35,374 nucleotides of DNA, taken from positions 1 through 35,374 of the forward strand of contig CAYZBF010000023.1 in assembly GCA_964476585.1 (NCBI GenBank), in the 5' to 3' direction. The translations under genes and the position numbers were made by a program. Shown here in pieces: positions 14,336-23,598 of the stretch (position 1 is the first letter of the stretch; each line of letters begins with the position of its first letter). Below the pieces are notes generated by a model, which had not been told where the DNA came from, ran no database searches, and saw nothing but the letters and a program-made list of their open reading frames with translations. The DNA is from CAYZBF01 sp964476585. GTDB taxonomy: Bacteria > Hydrothermota > UBA3072.

Positions 14336-15637
14336 CCATAGTGACTTAAGCATCTTTTTAATTTTCCTTTCGTACCCCACATTTTGGGGCTCGTAAAAAT
14401 TCTTCTTCTTTATACCCTTTGGGAAATAATCTTCTTTTATGAAATGATCTGGGAAGTCATGTGGGTACTTATAATCCCTTCCATAACCTGCTTCTTTCAT
14501 TAACTGCGTAGGAGCGTTCCTTAAGTGAAGAGGAACTGGAAAATCAGGATTTTCCTTTACTGCCTTCCGTGCTCTACTATAAGCAATATATGAAGCATTA
14601 CTCTTAGGGGCTGAGGCAAGATATGTGGCTGCTTGTGAGAGAACAATTCCTGCTTCAGGCATTCCTACGAAACTTACCGCCTCCTTAGCCGCCACTGCTA
14701 CTTGAAGCGCCTCTGGATCGGCATTCCCAATATCTTCGGATGCCAAGATTACCATTCTTCTCGCAACGAATAATGGGTCTTCACCTCCCTCCAGCATTCT
14801 CGTCATCCAGTATAAAGCAGCATCTGGGTCACTCCCGCGAATTGACTTTATGAAAGCAGATATAAGATTGTAATGTTCCTCACCTGATTTATCATATATA
14901 ATCTGCTTCTGTAGAATAGAAGAGAGTAACTCCTTTTTTATTATCCGTTTTTTCCCTTCGAGGATTTTTATTCCAAATTCAAGGGTATCAAGAGCTATTC
15001 TCGCATCCCCTCCGGATATTTGAATTAGATAATCCATTGCATCATCCTCTATCTTTATATTAAGTTCTTTAATTTCTTCATCCTCTCTAAGCGCCCTCTC
15101 GATTATCTTTCTAATATGTGTGGGTTTTAAAGGTTTCAATCTGTAGACCTTTACTCTGGAAAGAAGGGGAGATATTAACTCAAAAGAAGGATTTTCAGTT
15201 GTCGCACCAATAAGTATTACGGTACCTCTTTCAACCCAAGGAAGGAGAACGTCCTGTTGTGCTTTATTGAACCGATGTATCTCATCAATGAATAGAATAG
15301 TAGACTTGTTCTTATTCTCAAGGAGATATCTTGCCTTCTTTATTACCTCCCTTACTTCTCTGACGCCACTGCCAGTAGCACTTAGCCGTTCAGAATTTGC
15401 ATTCGTTTGTCTAGCTATTATATAGGTTAATGTAGTCTTACCTGATCCTGGTGGACCCCATAGGACAAGAGATGGAACCTTTCCTTTCTCCATCATCCTC
15501 CTAAGAGGTTTTCCTTCACCTATGATCTCTTCCTGTCCGATAAAGCCGTCAAAGGAGGTGGGGCGTACCCGGACTGAAAGAGGCAGATTTGTATTTGATA
15601 CTGAGAATAAATCTGCTAAAATCTTAGACCTATCCAA
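14324..15637 (-). CDS. rarA: Replication-associated recombination protein RarA (MgsA), AAA+ ATPase
   Basis: A 437-residue clamp-loader-like AAA+ ATPase that acts at stalled replication forks. It contains Walker A GPPGSGKTT, Walker B LFIDEIHRFN, the sensor 1 block IGATTENPSFE and the family C-terminal block with VGMPEAGIVLSQAATYLA and YKYPHD. The length is normal. The N-terminus KILADLFSVSN with RPTSFDGFIGQEEI matches the family, which supports the only available start, TTG at 15635-15637. No ribosome site precedes it and an in-frame stop lies four codons upstream. It lies 113 bases downstream of purD on the same strand and may be cotranscribed. It converges on the sigma operon. Confidence 0.95.
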   Translation of the reverse strand: MDRSKILADLFSVSNTNLPLSVRVRPTSFDGFIGQEEIIGEGKPLRRMMEKGKVPSLVLWGPPGSGKTTLTYIIARQTNANSERLSATGSGVREVREVIKKARYLLENKNKSTILFIDEIHRFNKAQQDVLLPWVERGTVILIGATTENPSFELISPLLSRVKVYRLKPLKPTHIRKIIERALREDEEIKELNIKIEDDAMDYLIQISGGDARIALDTLEFGIKILEGKKRIIKKELLSSILQKQIIYDKSGEEHYNLISAFIKSIRGSDPDAALYWMTRMLEGGEDPLFVARRMVILASEDIGNADPEALQVAVAAKEAVSFVGMPEAGIVLSQAATYLASAPKSNASYIAYSRARKAVKENPDFPVPLHLRNAPTQLMKEAGYGRDYKYPHDFPDHFIKEDYFPKGIKKKNFYEPQNVGYERKIKKMLKSLWKKG

Positions 15638-15750
15638 GCTGAATATTTAAAAATTAGATGGAACTCTCTGACTACTTCCATAAGTTTAGCAAAAGGAAGA
15701 ATGTTATAACCAGAATAAATAGAAAGAAACACCTTAAAATCCAGTGCATT

Positions 15751-17016
15751 TTAACCTCTATACTTAAATCTCTTAATGCCTTTATCTCCGATATCTTTCC
15801 GAAAGCACATATTGGTAAATTTTATTTTCTTGATGCATCTGTATGCCTTTTCTTTAGCACTCTGAAGGTCACTGCCTATTCCAACAACAGATAGAACTCT
15901 GCCACCATTGGTATAGAGAACACGATCTTCTATCCTGGTCCCAGCATGGAGTAGAATGCAGGATTGGTCGCGGATAACTATTTCAAACCCTGTCTCATAC
16001 CTACCAGGATACCCACAGGAGGTAACCACTACCGCTACTGCTGATTGTTTACTCCAGTTGATTCGATCTGGCAGCTTACCTTCATTGGTTTTGAATAATA
16101 AATCAAGAAAGTCTTCCTTCAACAAGGGAAGGATTGCTTGTGATTCAGGATCTCCAAATCTAACATTGAACTCAAGCACCTTTGGCCCCCTCCTGGTGAT
16201 CATTAAACCTGCATAAAGTACACCCTTATATTCAATTCCCCTCTTCAGGAGTTCTTTTATTGTTGGTAAAAATATTCTTTCTTTGATCTCTAAGACCTCA
16301 CCTCTTCTCATAAAAGGTACTGGAGCATAAGCGCCCATACCACCTGTGTTGGGACCTTTATCTCCATCAAAGATTCTCTTATGATCCTGGGAAGGCAAGA
16401 ATGGCAGAACTTTATCCCCGGAAACCAATGCAAGAACAGAAACTTCTTGCCCCTTAAGGCAATCTTCAATAACAACCGCATCTCCAGAATCTCCAAACTT
16501 CTTCTCCTGCATTATTACTTCAAGTGCACGAACCCCTTCACCCGGGTTTGCGCATACAAATGCCCCTTTCCCACCTGCCAAACCGTCTACCTTTACGACA
16601 AATTCACTACTTATTTTCTCAATATAGTTCTTCGCCGCATTAAAATCCTCAAATATCTCAAAGGATGCAGTGGGCACACGAGCATCCCTCATAAGCTCTT
16701 TTGCAAAAGCTTTACTCCCTTCTAATTGTGCTGCCTTCTTTGTAGGGCCGAATATAGAAAGCCCTGCTTCTCTGAATTTATCTACTATGCCATCGACTAA
16801 TGGTTTCTCTGGACCTACTACTGTAAGGTTAACCTCCTTTTCCTTTGCAAACTTAACCATATCATCGTAATCTTTTAGATCTTCGATATTTTGCCCGATC
16901 GTGATTGTCCCACCGTTGCCCGGAACAAAGTAGAAATCCCTACCTTCAAAACTCTTTGCAAGACTCCATCCAAGGGTATGCTCCCGTCCTCCCCTACCTA
17001 TGATCATTACCTTCAT
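15751..17016 (-). CDS. purD: Phosphoribosylamine-glycine ligase (GAR synthetase)
   Basis: A 421-residue ATP-grasp enzyme that joins glycine to phosphoribosylamine in de novo purine synthesis. Recognised blocks are IIGRGGREHTLGW at the N-terminus, VVGPEKPLVDGI, KVDGLAGGKGA (ATP-grasp), QDHKRIFDGDKGPNTGGMGA, and EFNVRFGDPESQ near the metal site. I start it at the ATG at 17014-17016 (MKVMIIGRGG). A longer frame from 17109 would add 31 unrelated residues and run through the promoter. No ribosome site precedes the ATG, and the promoter at 17026-17054 places transcription within about 3 bases of it. No other pur genes are in the window. Confidence 0.95.
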   Translation of the reverse strand: MKVMIIGRGGREHTLGWSLAKSFEGRDFYFVPGNGGTITIGQNIEDLKDYDDMVKFAKEKEVNLTVVGPEKPLVDGIVDKFREAGLSIFGPTKKAAQLEGSKAFAKELMRDARVPTASFEIFEDFNAAKNYIEKISSEFVVKVDGLAGGKGAFVCANPGEGVRALEVIMQEKKFGDSGDAVVIEDCLKGQEVSVLALVSGDKVLPFLPSQDHKRIFDGDKGPNTGGMGAYAPVPFMRRGEVLEIKERIFLPTIKELLKRGIEYKGVLYAGLMITRRGPKVLEFNVRFGDPESQAILPLLKEDFLDLLFKTNEGKLPDRINWSKQSAVAVVVTSCGYPGRYETGFEIVIRDQSCILLHAGTRIEDRVLYTNGGRVLSVVGIGSDLQSAKEKAYRCIKKIKFTNMCFRKDIGDKGIKRFKYRG

Positions 17017-17025
17017 TGTATTATA

Positions 17026-17054
17026 TCTATAACAAAAAAATGAGCAAATGTCAA
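17026..17054 (-). promoter_or_regulatory. Promoter of purD, ending at the start codon
   Basis: The minus strand has TTGACA (17049-17054), a 17-base spacer and TATAGA (17026-17031). The ATG follows 9 bases after the -10, so the 5' leader would be 0-3 nt. Confidence 0.7.
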
Positions 17055-17082
17055 GAATTTCCCCCCATAGCAAAAGAAACAA

Positions 17083-17280
17083 GTGCCAGATCGCGACTTT
17101 ACAATCCATCGTTTAGTTGAGAGCCAAAGGAAACTGAAAGCTATCAGGCAACAAAATCAATGCAAAATGCCTGTCTCTGAGGCAAATAAAAGGGATTCAT
17201 TACTAAAAGATTTAGATATTAAAAGAGTTCAAAAGCCTTGGGTTGAATTGACAAAAGAATTTCATTCTATATACTTTTAA
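17083..17280 (+). CDS. Doubtful small ORF of 65 residues between purD and ugd
   Basis: Charged, lysine-rich reading frame from a GTG at 17083 to TAA at 17280, including QRKLKAIRQQNQCKMPVSEA and ending WVELTKEFHSIYF. The amino-acid composition looks protein-like, unlike most shadow frames here. But no ribosome site precedes it, its end overlaps the ugd promoter and its start lies next to the purD promoter. It could be a remnant of a larger gene. I recognise no family. Confidence 0.2.
   Translation: MPDRDFTIHRLVESQRKLKAIRQQNQCKMPVSEANKRDSLLKDLDIKRVQKPWVELTKEFHSIYF
17248..17275 (+). promoter_or_regulatory. Promoter of UDP-glucose dehydrogenase gene
   Basis: TTGACA (17248-17253), a 16-base spacer and TATACT (17270-17275). 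The start site is expected near 17282, giving a leader of about 46 nt with an AAGGAGG ribosome site (17316-17322). Confidence 0.75.
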
Positions 17281-17327
17281 ATAATTCTTAAAAGATATCG
17301 TCTTTATAAAAAATTAAGGAGGACCAT

Positions 17328-18629
17328 ATGAAGATATCTATAATCGGGATAGGATATGTTGGATTAGTAGTAGGTGCCGGTCTCTCTGACAGTGGAAATG
17401 ATGTCATCTGTGTGGACAAAGCAGAAGCAAAGATAAAAGCGTTAAAGGAAAATAGGATACCTATCTATGAACTGGGTCTTGAAGAACTGGTAAAAAGAAA
17501 TCAAAAAGAGGGTAGGCTTTCATTTACAGACAATCTCAAGCAAGCGGTCATAAAGTCAGAGTTGATATTCTCTGCCGTCGGGACACCCTCAAATAATGAT
17601 GGTTCTGTAGATCTATCTGATGTGTATAAGGTTGCAGAAGAGATAGGAGATGCAATAGAGGATGAATACAAGATAATAATAAATAAGAGCACTGTCCCAG
17701 TAGGAACAGCAAAAAAAGTTAGAGAGATAATAAAAGAAAGGACTAATGTTCCCTTTGACGTCGTCTCCAACCCTGAATTTCTAAAAGAAGGAAATGCAGT
17801 AGAAGATTTTATGAAACCTGACAGGATAATAATCGGCACTGATAATCCAGAGGTTGCCCTACTAATGAAGGAACTATACGAGCCATTCGTCCGAACAGGA
17901 AACCCAATTTTGATTATGGGTATAGAGAGTGCAGAGATGGTTAAGTATGCTTCAAATTTAATATTAGCCACAAAGATTTCTCTTATAAACGAAATCGCTA
18001 ACCTCTGTGAAAGGGTTGGGGCCAATGTAGAAGATGTGAGGAGGGGTATGGGGTCTGACCCAAGAATCGGATCCAAATTCATATTTCCCGGTGTCGGTTA
18101 TGGAGGTTCTTGTTTACCAAAAGATGTAAAGGCATTCATTCATATAGGTAGAGCGCACAAACTAAAAATGCATATCACAAAGGCGGTAGATAGTGTCAAT
18201 GAAAATCAGAAAAAGATTATTTTTAAAAAGATAAAATCCCATTTGGGAAATCTTGAAAATAAAAGGATAGCAATCTGGGGATTGGCTTTTAAACCCAAAA
18301 CCGATGATATGAGAGAAGCCCCTTCCATCATCACGATTAATCTTCTTCTTAAAGAAAGAGCACGCATTTATGCGTATGATCCAGTAGCAATGGATAACGC
18401 AAGGAAGATATTCGGGAACAAAATAGAATACGGAAGAACTCCTTATGAGTGCTTAAAAACCGTAGATGCCCTTGTCCTTTTAACAGAATGGAACGAATTC
18501 AGGAATCCGGATTTTGAAAAGATGAGCAGACTTATGAAGAGCAAGGTTATCTTTGACGGAAGAAATATCTACAATATCAGGCGTTTAAGGGAATTGGGCT
18601 TTGAATACTATGGCATTGGTAGAGGTTAA
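17328..18629 (+). CDS. ugd: UDP-glucose 6-dehydrogenase
   Basis: A 433-residue NAD-dependent enzyme that oxidises UDP-glucose to UDP-glucuronate for capsule or exopolysaccharide synthesis. The N-terminal Rossmann motif is IGIGYVGLVVG, followed by STVPVGTA, NPEFLKEGNAVEDF and the catalytic Cys in GGSCLPKD (GGSCFPKD is more usual). The second nucleotide-binding domain has AIWGLAFKPKTDDMREAPS. It could also be a UDP-N-acetylglucosamine or ManNAc dehydrogenase of the same superfamily, but the motif set fits Ugd best. It has a strong AAGGAGG site and its own promoter. The stop codon directly abuts that of the convergent tyrosine-autokinase gene, which acts in the same polysaccharide process. Confidence 0.93.
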   Translation: MKISIIGIGYVGLVVGAGLSDSGNDVICVDKAEAKIKALKENRIPIYELGLEELVKRNQKEGRLSFTDNLKQAVIKSELIFSAVGTPSNNDGSVDLSDVYKVAEEIGDAIEDEYKIIINKSTVPVGTAKKVREIIKERTNVPFDVVSNPEFLKEGNAVEDFMKPDRIIIGTDNPEVALLMKELYEPFVRTGNPILIMGIESAEMVKYASNLILATKISLINEIANLCERVGANVEDVRRGMGSDPRIGSKFIFPGVGYGGSCLPKDVKAFIHIGRAHKLKMHITKAVDSVNENQKKIIFKKIKSHLGNLENKRIAIWGLAFKPKTDDMREAPSIITINLLLKERARIYAYDPVAMDNARKIFGNKIEYGRTPYECLKTVDALVLLTEWNEFRNPDFEKMSRLMKSKVIFDGRNIYNIRRLRELGFEYYGIGRG

Positions 18630-20732
18630 TTACTTATATTCTTTATAGTAATAATTATAATATCCATACTCTCTATGGAAGTATACTTTATTTAGAACAA
18701 ATCCAAGGGTCTTAAGGGAAAGTCTTTTGAAGAGATCGACTGTTTGAGAAATCATACCCCTACTGGTTTCACCATAGGATATGACAATAATTGTCTCATC
18801 AACTTCATTGGCAAGTATGCTACTATCACTAACTGAAAGGAGTGGCGGGGAATCCAAGACTAGAAGATCATAAGCCTTTCCCCATTTTTTAAGAAGCTCT
18901 CTCATCTTCGTCGAATCAAGTAATTCCGACGGATTCGGGGGAAGAACTCCTGAAGATATCACATCCACACCATTGAATTTAAAAATATCAGCCTCTTTCT
19001 CCTGCCCTATAAGCAAGTCTGTAAGCCCTCCTACATTTGATATTCCGAGGTAGGACTCTATTGAAGGCCTTCGAAGGTCAGTATCTACCAAAAGCACCTT
19101 TTCTCCAACAGAAGCAAAAGAAAGTGCAAGATTTATCGCTATCATTGATTTGCCACAACCCTTATCGGGACCTGCTACAAGCAAGGAAGAAGGGAGACCA
19201 TCTGCCCGTGATAGCTTTATATTGGTTCGCAGACTTCTGAATGCCTCGGCTGTAGAGCTAGATAGGTTCTGATCGGTGAGAATAAAGGTCCCTTTTTGGC
19301 CTCCATCTATCACAGGAATAGAAGCAAGGACAGGTAAACCTGTGAGCCTTGTTACCTCACCTTCATCACGAATTGCAGAATCAATATAATCAACTATAAA
19401 TCCAACACCTACCCCAAGCAGAAGCCCAAGAATAATGAATAAAATACACTTTTTTACCTTAGATAATACATTGGGTTCCTTGGGTATGGTTGCTGAATCT
19501 AATATTGAGATATCCCCTCGCTCACTGACCTCTGTTATCTGTGCCTGTTCCTTTCTTTCAAGGAGCATCATGTATATCTTCTCATTGGATTTTTTCTCAC
19601 GCTCAAGCCTTGCCAACATAAGATCTCTCTTGGGTATTTCTTTTAGTTTTTCTTTGTAATATGATAATACATCCTCAAATGCTTCTCTTCTGGTCTTTGC
19701 AACAGTCCAGTCAACCGTGAGATAAAGTGATTTATGTAATAAATCCTTGATCTCGTCAAGGGGATTCAGTATACCCTTCTTTTCCAACAAATTCCTGATA
19801 ACTTCGTCCATCTTCTCTTTTGTGGAACGAACTGATTGTTCAATACTCACTAACTTTTGGTCAGTTGTTAAATAACCCTGTATTAGAAAATCTGCCTTCT
19901 GGTTTTCCAGTCTGGTCAACTGTCCTTTTAGATCCAGAAGAAGTTCATAAGAAGTTTCCGATGCCTCTAAAAGTAGTCTCTTTTCTCGATCACTCAGACT
20001 GGATTTTACTGTTTTGAGTTGCATATCCAGGACATCGGATTCTACAGATGCTTTCCTGAATTCCTTTTCTATCTCTGCCATCTGTTGTATAAAACCTTCC
20101 ACCTCTGCTGATACACCAAGGATACCATGTTCTTCTTTGAAGACCCTCAACTTCTTTTCTGCGTCTTCCAGATCCGATTTTACCAGTTCGATCTGATTCC
20201 CAATAAAAGAACAGGTGGAATGGGCATCTTCTCTCTTCATCTGAATATCAAAATCTCTATAGGTAAGAGCCAGCTGATTTGCAATAAGTGAACTCCTGTA
20301 TGGATTTGTTTCTGTTACCTTAATTTTAACAATACGGGACTCTCCTTCTGTCCCAATTTCAATTTTACCATTTTTAATATCACTTTTAATTCTCTGGACG
20401 GCCTGATTAGCATTTTCAAATTCCATTTCCCGCAGTTCCTCTCCGCTGAAACTCAAAGCTGCTTTACGCAGCACCGGATCACTCTTAAGTAGGTATATAT
20501 GATTTGTGAGTTCTTCCTCGGTTGGAGATGAGAAATATCCACCTCCAAATAATGTCTCAACCTTTTTAACTAAGATTGTTGAACTTGAGGTATATAGAGG
20601 TTGTGAGTAAATGAAATACATAAAAGTCAGTATAAGAGAAACGCTAAATACACCTAAAATTATCCAAAATCTTCTTCTTATGATCCTTATATAACTACGT
20701 ATGTTGACTTCTCTATCAGGTTCCATATCCAT
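18630..20732 (-). CDS. Polysaccharide chain-length regulator and tyrosine autokinase (Wzc/CpsD type)
   Basis: A 700-residue inner-membrane protein. The N-terminal Wzz domain starts with a transmembrane helix (about residues 22-43), followed by a long coiled-coil periplasmic section and a second helix around residue 430 (ILFIILGLLLGVGVGF). The cytoplasmic BY-kinase domain has Walker A GPDKGCGKS, Walker A' VLLVDTDLRRP and Walker B LLVLDSPPLL. The tail YFHREYGYYNYYYKEYK has eight tyrosines, the autophosphorylation cluster. It controls export and length of a surface polysaccharide. I start at the ATG at 20732, 5 bases after GAGGGGG; GTG 20738 and ATG 20726 are close alternatives. It overlaps the end of pyrE and is last in the long minus-strand operon. 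Confidence 0.93.
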   Translation of the reverse strand: MDMEPDREVNIRSYIRIIRRRFWIILGVFSVSLILTFMYFIYSQPLYTSSSTILVKKVETLFGGGYFSSPTEEELTNHIYLLKSDPVLRKAALSFSGEELREMEFENANQAVQRIKSDIKNGKIEIGTEGESRIVKIKVTETNPYRSSLIANQLALTYRDFDIQMKREDAHSTCSFIGNQIELVKSDLEDAEKKLRVFKEEHGILGVSAEVEGFIQQMAEIEKEFRKASVESDVLDMQLKTVKSSLSDREKRLLLEASETSYELLLDLKGQLTRLENQKADFLIQGYLTTDQKLVSIEQSVRSTKEKMDEVIRNLLEKKGILNPLDEIKDLLHKSLYLTVDWTVAKTRREAFEDVLSYYKEKLKEIPKRDLMLARLEREKKSNEKIYMMLLERKEQAQITEVSERGDISILDSATIPKEPNVLSKVKKCILFIILGLLLGVGVGFIVDYIDSAIRDEGEVTRLTGLPVLASIPVIDGGQKGTFILTDQNLSSSTAEAFRSLRTNIKLSRADGLPSSLLVAGPDKGCGKSMIAINLALSFASVGEKVLLVDTDLRRPSIESYLGISNVGGLTDLLIGQEKEADIFKFNGVDVISSGVLPPNPSELLDSTKMRELLKKWGKAYDLLVLDSPPLLSVSDSSILANEVDETIIVISYGETSRGMISQTVDLFKRLSLKTLGFVLNKVYFHREYGYYNYYYKEYK

Positions 20733-21276
20733 TTCCACCCCCTCTTTTTGTTAAGGGTATGCCCTTTTTACATAGGGGGCATTCCAAAGGTTCATAGTTT
20801 ATTATGGGATAACGTAGAACTGAATGGAGAGGAACGCCTAAATCGACATCCTCCACACTCCTGTCAATCATCACAACCACTCCTAAAATCCTACCATGCT
20901 CTACAGAATTCATTGTATCAATTATTGACCCTCCGGTGGTAAGTATATCATCAACTATTAGAATATTGTCCTCTCCCCTTATGTTAAAACCTCTCCGAAG
21001 GACCCTTCCCCTGTCATCTCTCTCAGAATAAGCACTCTTCACACCCATAATCCTGGCTACCTCAGACGCTATGATCGCACCTCCTAAGGTTGGACCTACC
21101 ACCCAATCTACCTTTGGTGAAAGTTCAACAATTCTTCCAATAAACGGTTTCAAACTCTTAGGATTCTCGAGAAGCCTGAATTTCTCTATATACCTGTCAG
21201 AATGAAGCCCAGAAGCTAGCAAGAAATGACCCCTAAGAAGTGCACCTTCCTTTTTAAGTAATGATATGTAATCCAT
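20716..21276 (-). CDS. pyrE: Orotate phosphoribosyltransferase
   Basis: A 186-residue enzyme that converts orotate and PRPP to orotidine monophosphate. The PRPP-binding loop ILIVDDILTTGGS is complete, and GHFLLASGLHSDRYIE, WVVGPTLGGAIIA and YSERDDRG are typical. The C-terminal ECPLCKKGIP adds a Cys pair. The ATG at 21274-21276 has GAGGG 8 bases upstream; GTG 21285 would be too close to it. It overlaps pyrF at its start and the autokinase gene at its end. Confidence 0.94.
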   Translation of the reverse strand: MDYISLLKKEGALLRGHFLLASGLHSDRYIEKFRLLENPKSLKPFIGRIVELSPKVDWVVGPTLGGAIIASEVARIMGVKSAYSERDDRGRVLRRGFNIRGEDNILIVDDILTTGGSIIDTMNSVEHGRILGVVVMIDRSVEDVDLGVPLHSVLRYPIINYEPLECPLCKKGIPLTKRGGGNGYGT

Positions 21277-21982
21277 TCTCAACACCCTCTATTATTGATA
21301 AAGCTGCAATTTTTTTATCCAAAGCATTGATAATCGCTCTCCCCACAACAATGTAGTCTGCACCATCTGCGATAGCCTTATCAGGGGTCTCAATCCTCTT
21401 CTGATCATCACGCTTAATGCCTTTTGGCCTTATACCTGGAGTCACAACGACAAAATCCTTTCCACACTTTTTTTTGATTAAAGAGACTTCTTTAGGCGAG
21501 GCTACAACACCACCCAAGCCTGCACTCTGGGCAAGAACAGAAAGTTCTAATATCTGACTCTTAATTGACTTATTAATTCCTAGAAAATCCTGTAAAAACG
21601 CTTCATCGAGGCTCGTCAGTATTGTTACCCCCAGAATGAGAAGTTTCTTTGCCTTACGCTCCCATGTCACTTTTTGTGCAGATTCCATCATCTCAAATCC
21701 TCCAAGGGAATGCACAGTAAGCATATCTACATTCATATCTATAATAGCCTCAACCGCTCCCATGACGGTATTCGGTATATCATGTAACTTTAGATCGAGA
21801 AAGACCTTTTTCCCTCTATCTTTTAAAATCTCAATAATCTTCAGACCGAATTTTGTGAACAGTTGAAGACCAATTTTATAGTATCTCACCAGATCACCCA
21901 GTTCCTCCACAACATTTACTGCTTCTTTTAAAGTCGGCACATCTAGTGCAACAATCAGATAATCTCTGGCCTCTTTATTCAT
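21254..21982 (-). CDS. pyrF: Orotidine 5'-phosphate decarboxylase
   Basis: A 242-residue TIM-barrel enzyme that makes UMP, the last step of the pathway. The catalytic block is FLDLKLHDIPNT (Asp-Lys-x-x-Asp charge network), with the N-terminal Asp in IVALDVP and phosphate-binding VTPGIRP and VVGRAI. The ATG overlaps the end of pyrD by 8 bases and has GAGGAAA upstream. Confidence 0.96.
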   Translation of the reverse strand: MNKEARDYLIVALDVPTLKEAVNVVEELGDLVRYYKIGLQLFTKFGLKIIEILKDRGKKVFLDLKLHDIPNTVMGAVEAIIDMNVDMLTVHSLGGFEMMESAQKVTWERKAKKLLILGVTILTSLDEAFLQDFLGINKSIKSQILELSVLAQSAGLGGVVASPKEVSLIKKKCGKDFVVVTPGIRPKGIKRDDQKRIETPDKAIADGADYIVVGRAIINALDKKIAALSIIEGVENGLHIIT

Positions 21983-22871
21983 CTATATATTTCCTCAATT
22001 CTTTTAGATTTCTATATCCATTATCCTTCATATATTTTATTATATTATCAATAATTTCTATTGGTGCAAGTGGGTTGTTGAAGATTGCACTTCCCAGCTG
22101 AATAGCAGTTGCACCTGCAATAAAATATTCTAGAACATCTTTAAAGTTTGTAATACCTCCAGAACCAATGATTGGAACTTCAAGGTTTCTGGAAATCTGA
22201 TATACATTGTATAAAGCTTGCGGTTTTATTGCGGGTCCAGAGACTCCTCCAACAACATTCTTAAACAGTGGTTCCCCACTCTCTATATCGATCGCAAGTC
22301 CCTGGAATGTATTTACAGCAGTGACAGCCGAGGCACCTGCCTTAAGGCAAGCCTCTGCTACCTCAACTATATTAGAAGCAGCAGGTGTGAGTTTGACTAT
22401 TACTGGCAAATCGCTGTTCTCGCAAACAGCCTTTGTCACTTGAAATGCAGTCTCTGGTTCTCTTCCAAAAGAGACCCCCCCTTTTCTCACATTGGGACAA
22501 CTTATATTTACTTCAATACCAGAAACATCCACGATCATTTGCGAAATCCGTGAAAATTCTTCAATTGTTTCGCCAAATATATTGACAAATATTGCTGTAT
22601 CAAATTTCTTTAAACGAGGTAGTATCTCTTTATTGAAACTATCCACACCTTTATTGGCAAGACCAATGGAATTAATAACCCCACAGGGAGTTTCTGTGAG
22701 TCTTGGGGGAGGATTGCCCTCCCGTGGTCTTAGAGAGACACTTTTATAAACAACACCCCCTAATTCATTGAAATCTATTATTTCTGTATATGGCAGATCC
22801 CATACACCTGATGCAAGAATCACTGGGTTCTTCAACTCAATCCCATTAAAAGAAACAGAAAGGTCAATCAA
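21975..22871 (-). CDS. pyrD: Dihydroorotate dehydrogenase, class 1B catalytic subunit
   Basis: A 298-residue FMN enzyme that oxidises dihydroorotate to orotate. NISCPNV carries the catalytic Cys typical of class 1, and NSIGLANKG, KLTPAASN, GGVSGPAIKP and GSGGITNFKD are FMN- and substrate-site blocks. The presence of pyrK just upstream makes it class 1B, which passes electrons to NAD+ and suits an anaerobe. The start is TTG (22869-22871), with GAGGT 5 bases upstream; it overlaps the pyrK stop by 8 bases. Confidence 0.95.
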   Translation of the reverse strand: MIDLSVSFNGIELKNPVILASGVWDLPYTEIIDFNELGGVVYKSVSLRPREGNPPPRLTETPCGVINSIGLANKGVDSFNKEILPRLKKFDTAIFVNIFGETIEEFSRISQMIVDVSGIEVNISCPNVRKGGVSFGREPETAFQVTKAVCENSDLPVIVKLTPAASNIVEVAEACLKAGASAVTAVNTFQGLAIDIESGEPLFKNVVGGVSGPAIKPQALYNVYQISRNLEVPIIGSGGITNFKDVLEYFIAGATAIQLGSAIFNNPLAPIEIIDNIIKYMKDNGYRNLKELRKYIDE

Positions 22872-23598
22872 CTTTTACCTCAGAAAGAGAGAAGATAGGT
22901 CCTTCCTGACATACATACTTGTATCCAGAATCGGTCTTAACAGCGCAGGATTTACAACCACCAAGTCCGCAGCCCATTCTCCTCTCCATATAAACAAAAG
23001 CCTCTTTTGCATAATCACCTATTATATCCTTTAGCTCCTTTATCATAGACTCTGGGCCGCAGATAAAGATTTTCTCACCCTTTAATAAATCTAAGTTTTC
23101 ACTCACGAGGTCCGTAACTTTCCCCTCTCTATCCTCCGTTATCGTATTGACAATAAATCCTCTTTCCTTTATCTCTTCTTTTAATACAAGAGCACTTTCC
23201 TTCTTTGCACCATAAAAAAGAATCCCCTGATTCATCCATTGAGATTGATAGTAAAGTGGGGCGATACCAATCCCTCCGGCAATTAAAACTCCTCTCTCCG
23301 GGGGTTTAATAGGTTCCCCAAGGGGGCCTAATATTTTCAGTTTTTCTCCCTCCTTCACCTTACTTAGCTTCTCTGTACCTCTCCCTCTGGCCTTTATAAG
23401 TAGCGTAAAAGAGTCCTCCTCAATGGATAGAAAGGAAAAGGGGCGAAGAAGAAAAGGGTCTATTGAAGTTGTAATCCCCACCATAACAAAATGCCCACAT
23501 TTAGCCTGTTGATGCATATCTTCATCTTCTATCCTGATTAAGTTATAAGGTCCCAGAACTCTATTCTCAATTACTGGTAGTATCCGGAAGGAATTCAC
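22864..23598 (-). CDS. pyrK: Dihydroorotate dehydrogenase electron-transfer subunit
   Basis: A 244-residue flavin/iron-sulfur subunit that links PyrD to NAD+. It has the FAD-binding LLRPFSFLSI, the NAD-binding GVLIAGGIGIAPLYY and CGPESMIKEL, and a C-terminal [2Fe-2S] cluster of four Cys in GCGLGGCKSCAVKT plus YVCQEGP. I start it at GTG 23596-23598 (VNSFRILPVIEN), which has GGGGAG 4 bases upstream. A longer frame to 23691 would overlap the previous gene by 125 bases and add 31 residues with no family match. It overlaps the TPR lipoprotein gene by 32 bases. Confidence 0.93.
   Translation of the reverse strand: MNSFRILPVIENRVLGPYNLIRIEDEDMHQQAKCGHFVMVGITTSIDPFLLRPFSFLSIEEDSFTLLIKARGRGTEKLSKVKEGEKLKILGPLGEPIKPPERGVLIAGGIGIAPLYYQSQWMNQGILFYGAKKESALVLKEEIKERGFIVNTITEDREGKVTDLVSENLDLLKGEKIFICGPESMIKELKDIIGDYAKEAFVYMERRMGCGLGGCKSCAVKTDSGYKYVCQEGPIFSLSEVKVD

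Noticed and set aside
15658..15894. Plus-strand frame of 78 codons between rarA and purD
   Set aside because: No ribosome site and most of it is antisense to the 3' end of purD; the composition is unconvincing.
17017..17109. 31-residue N-terminal extension of PurD
   Set aside because: It runs through the TTGACA/TATAGA promoter and does not match PurD proteins, which begin at the MKVMIIGRGG segment.
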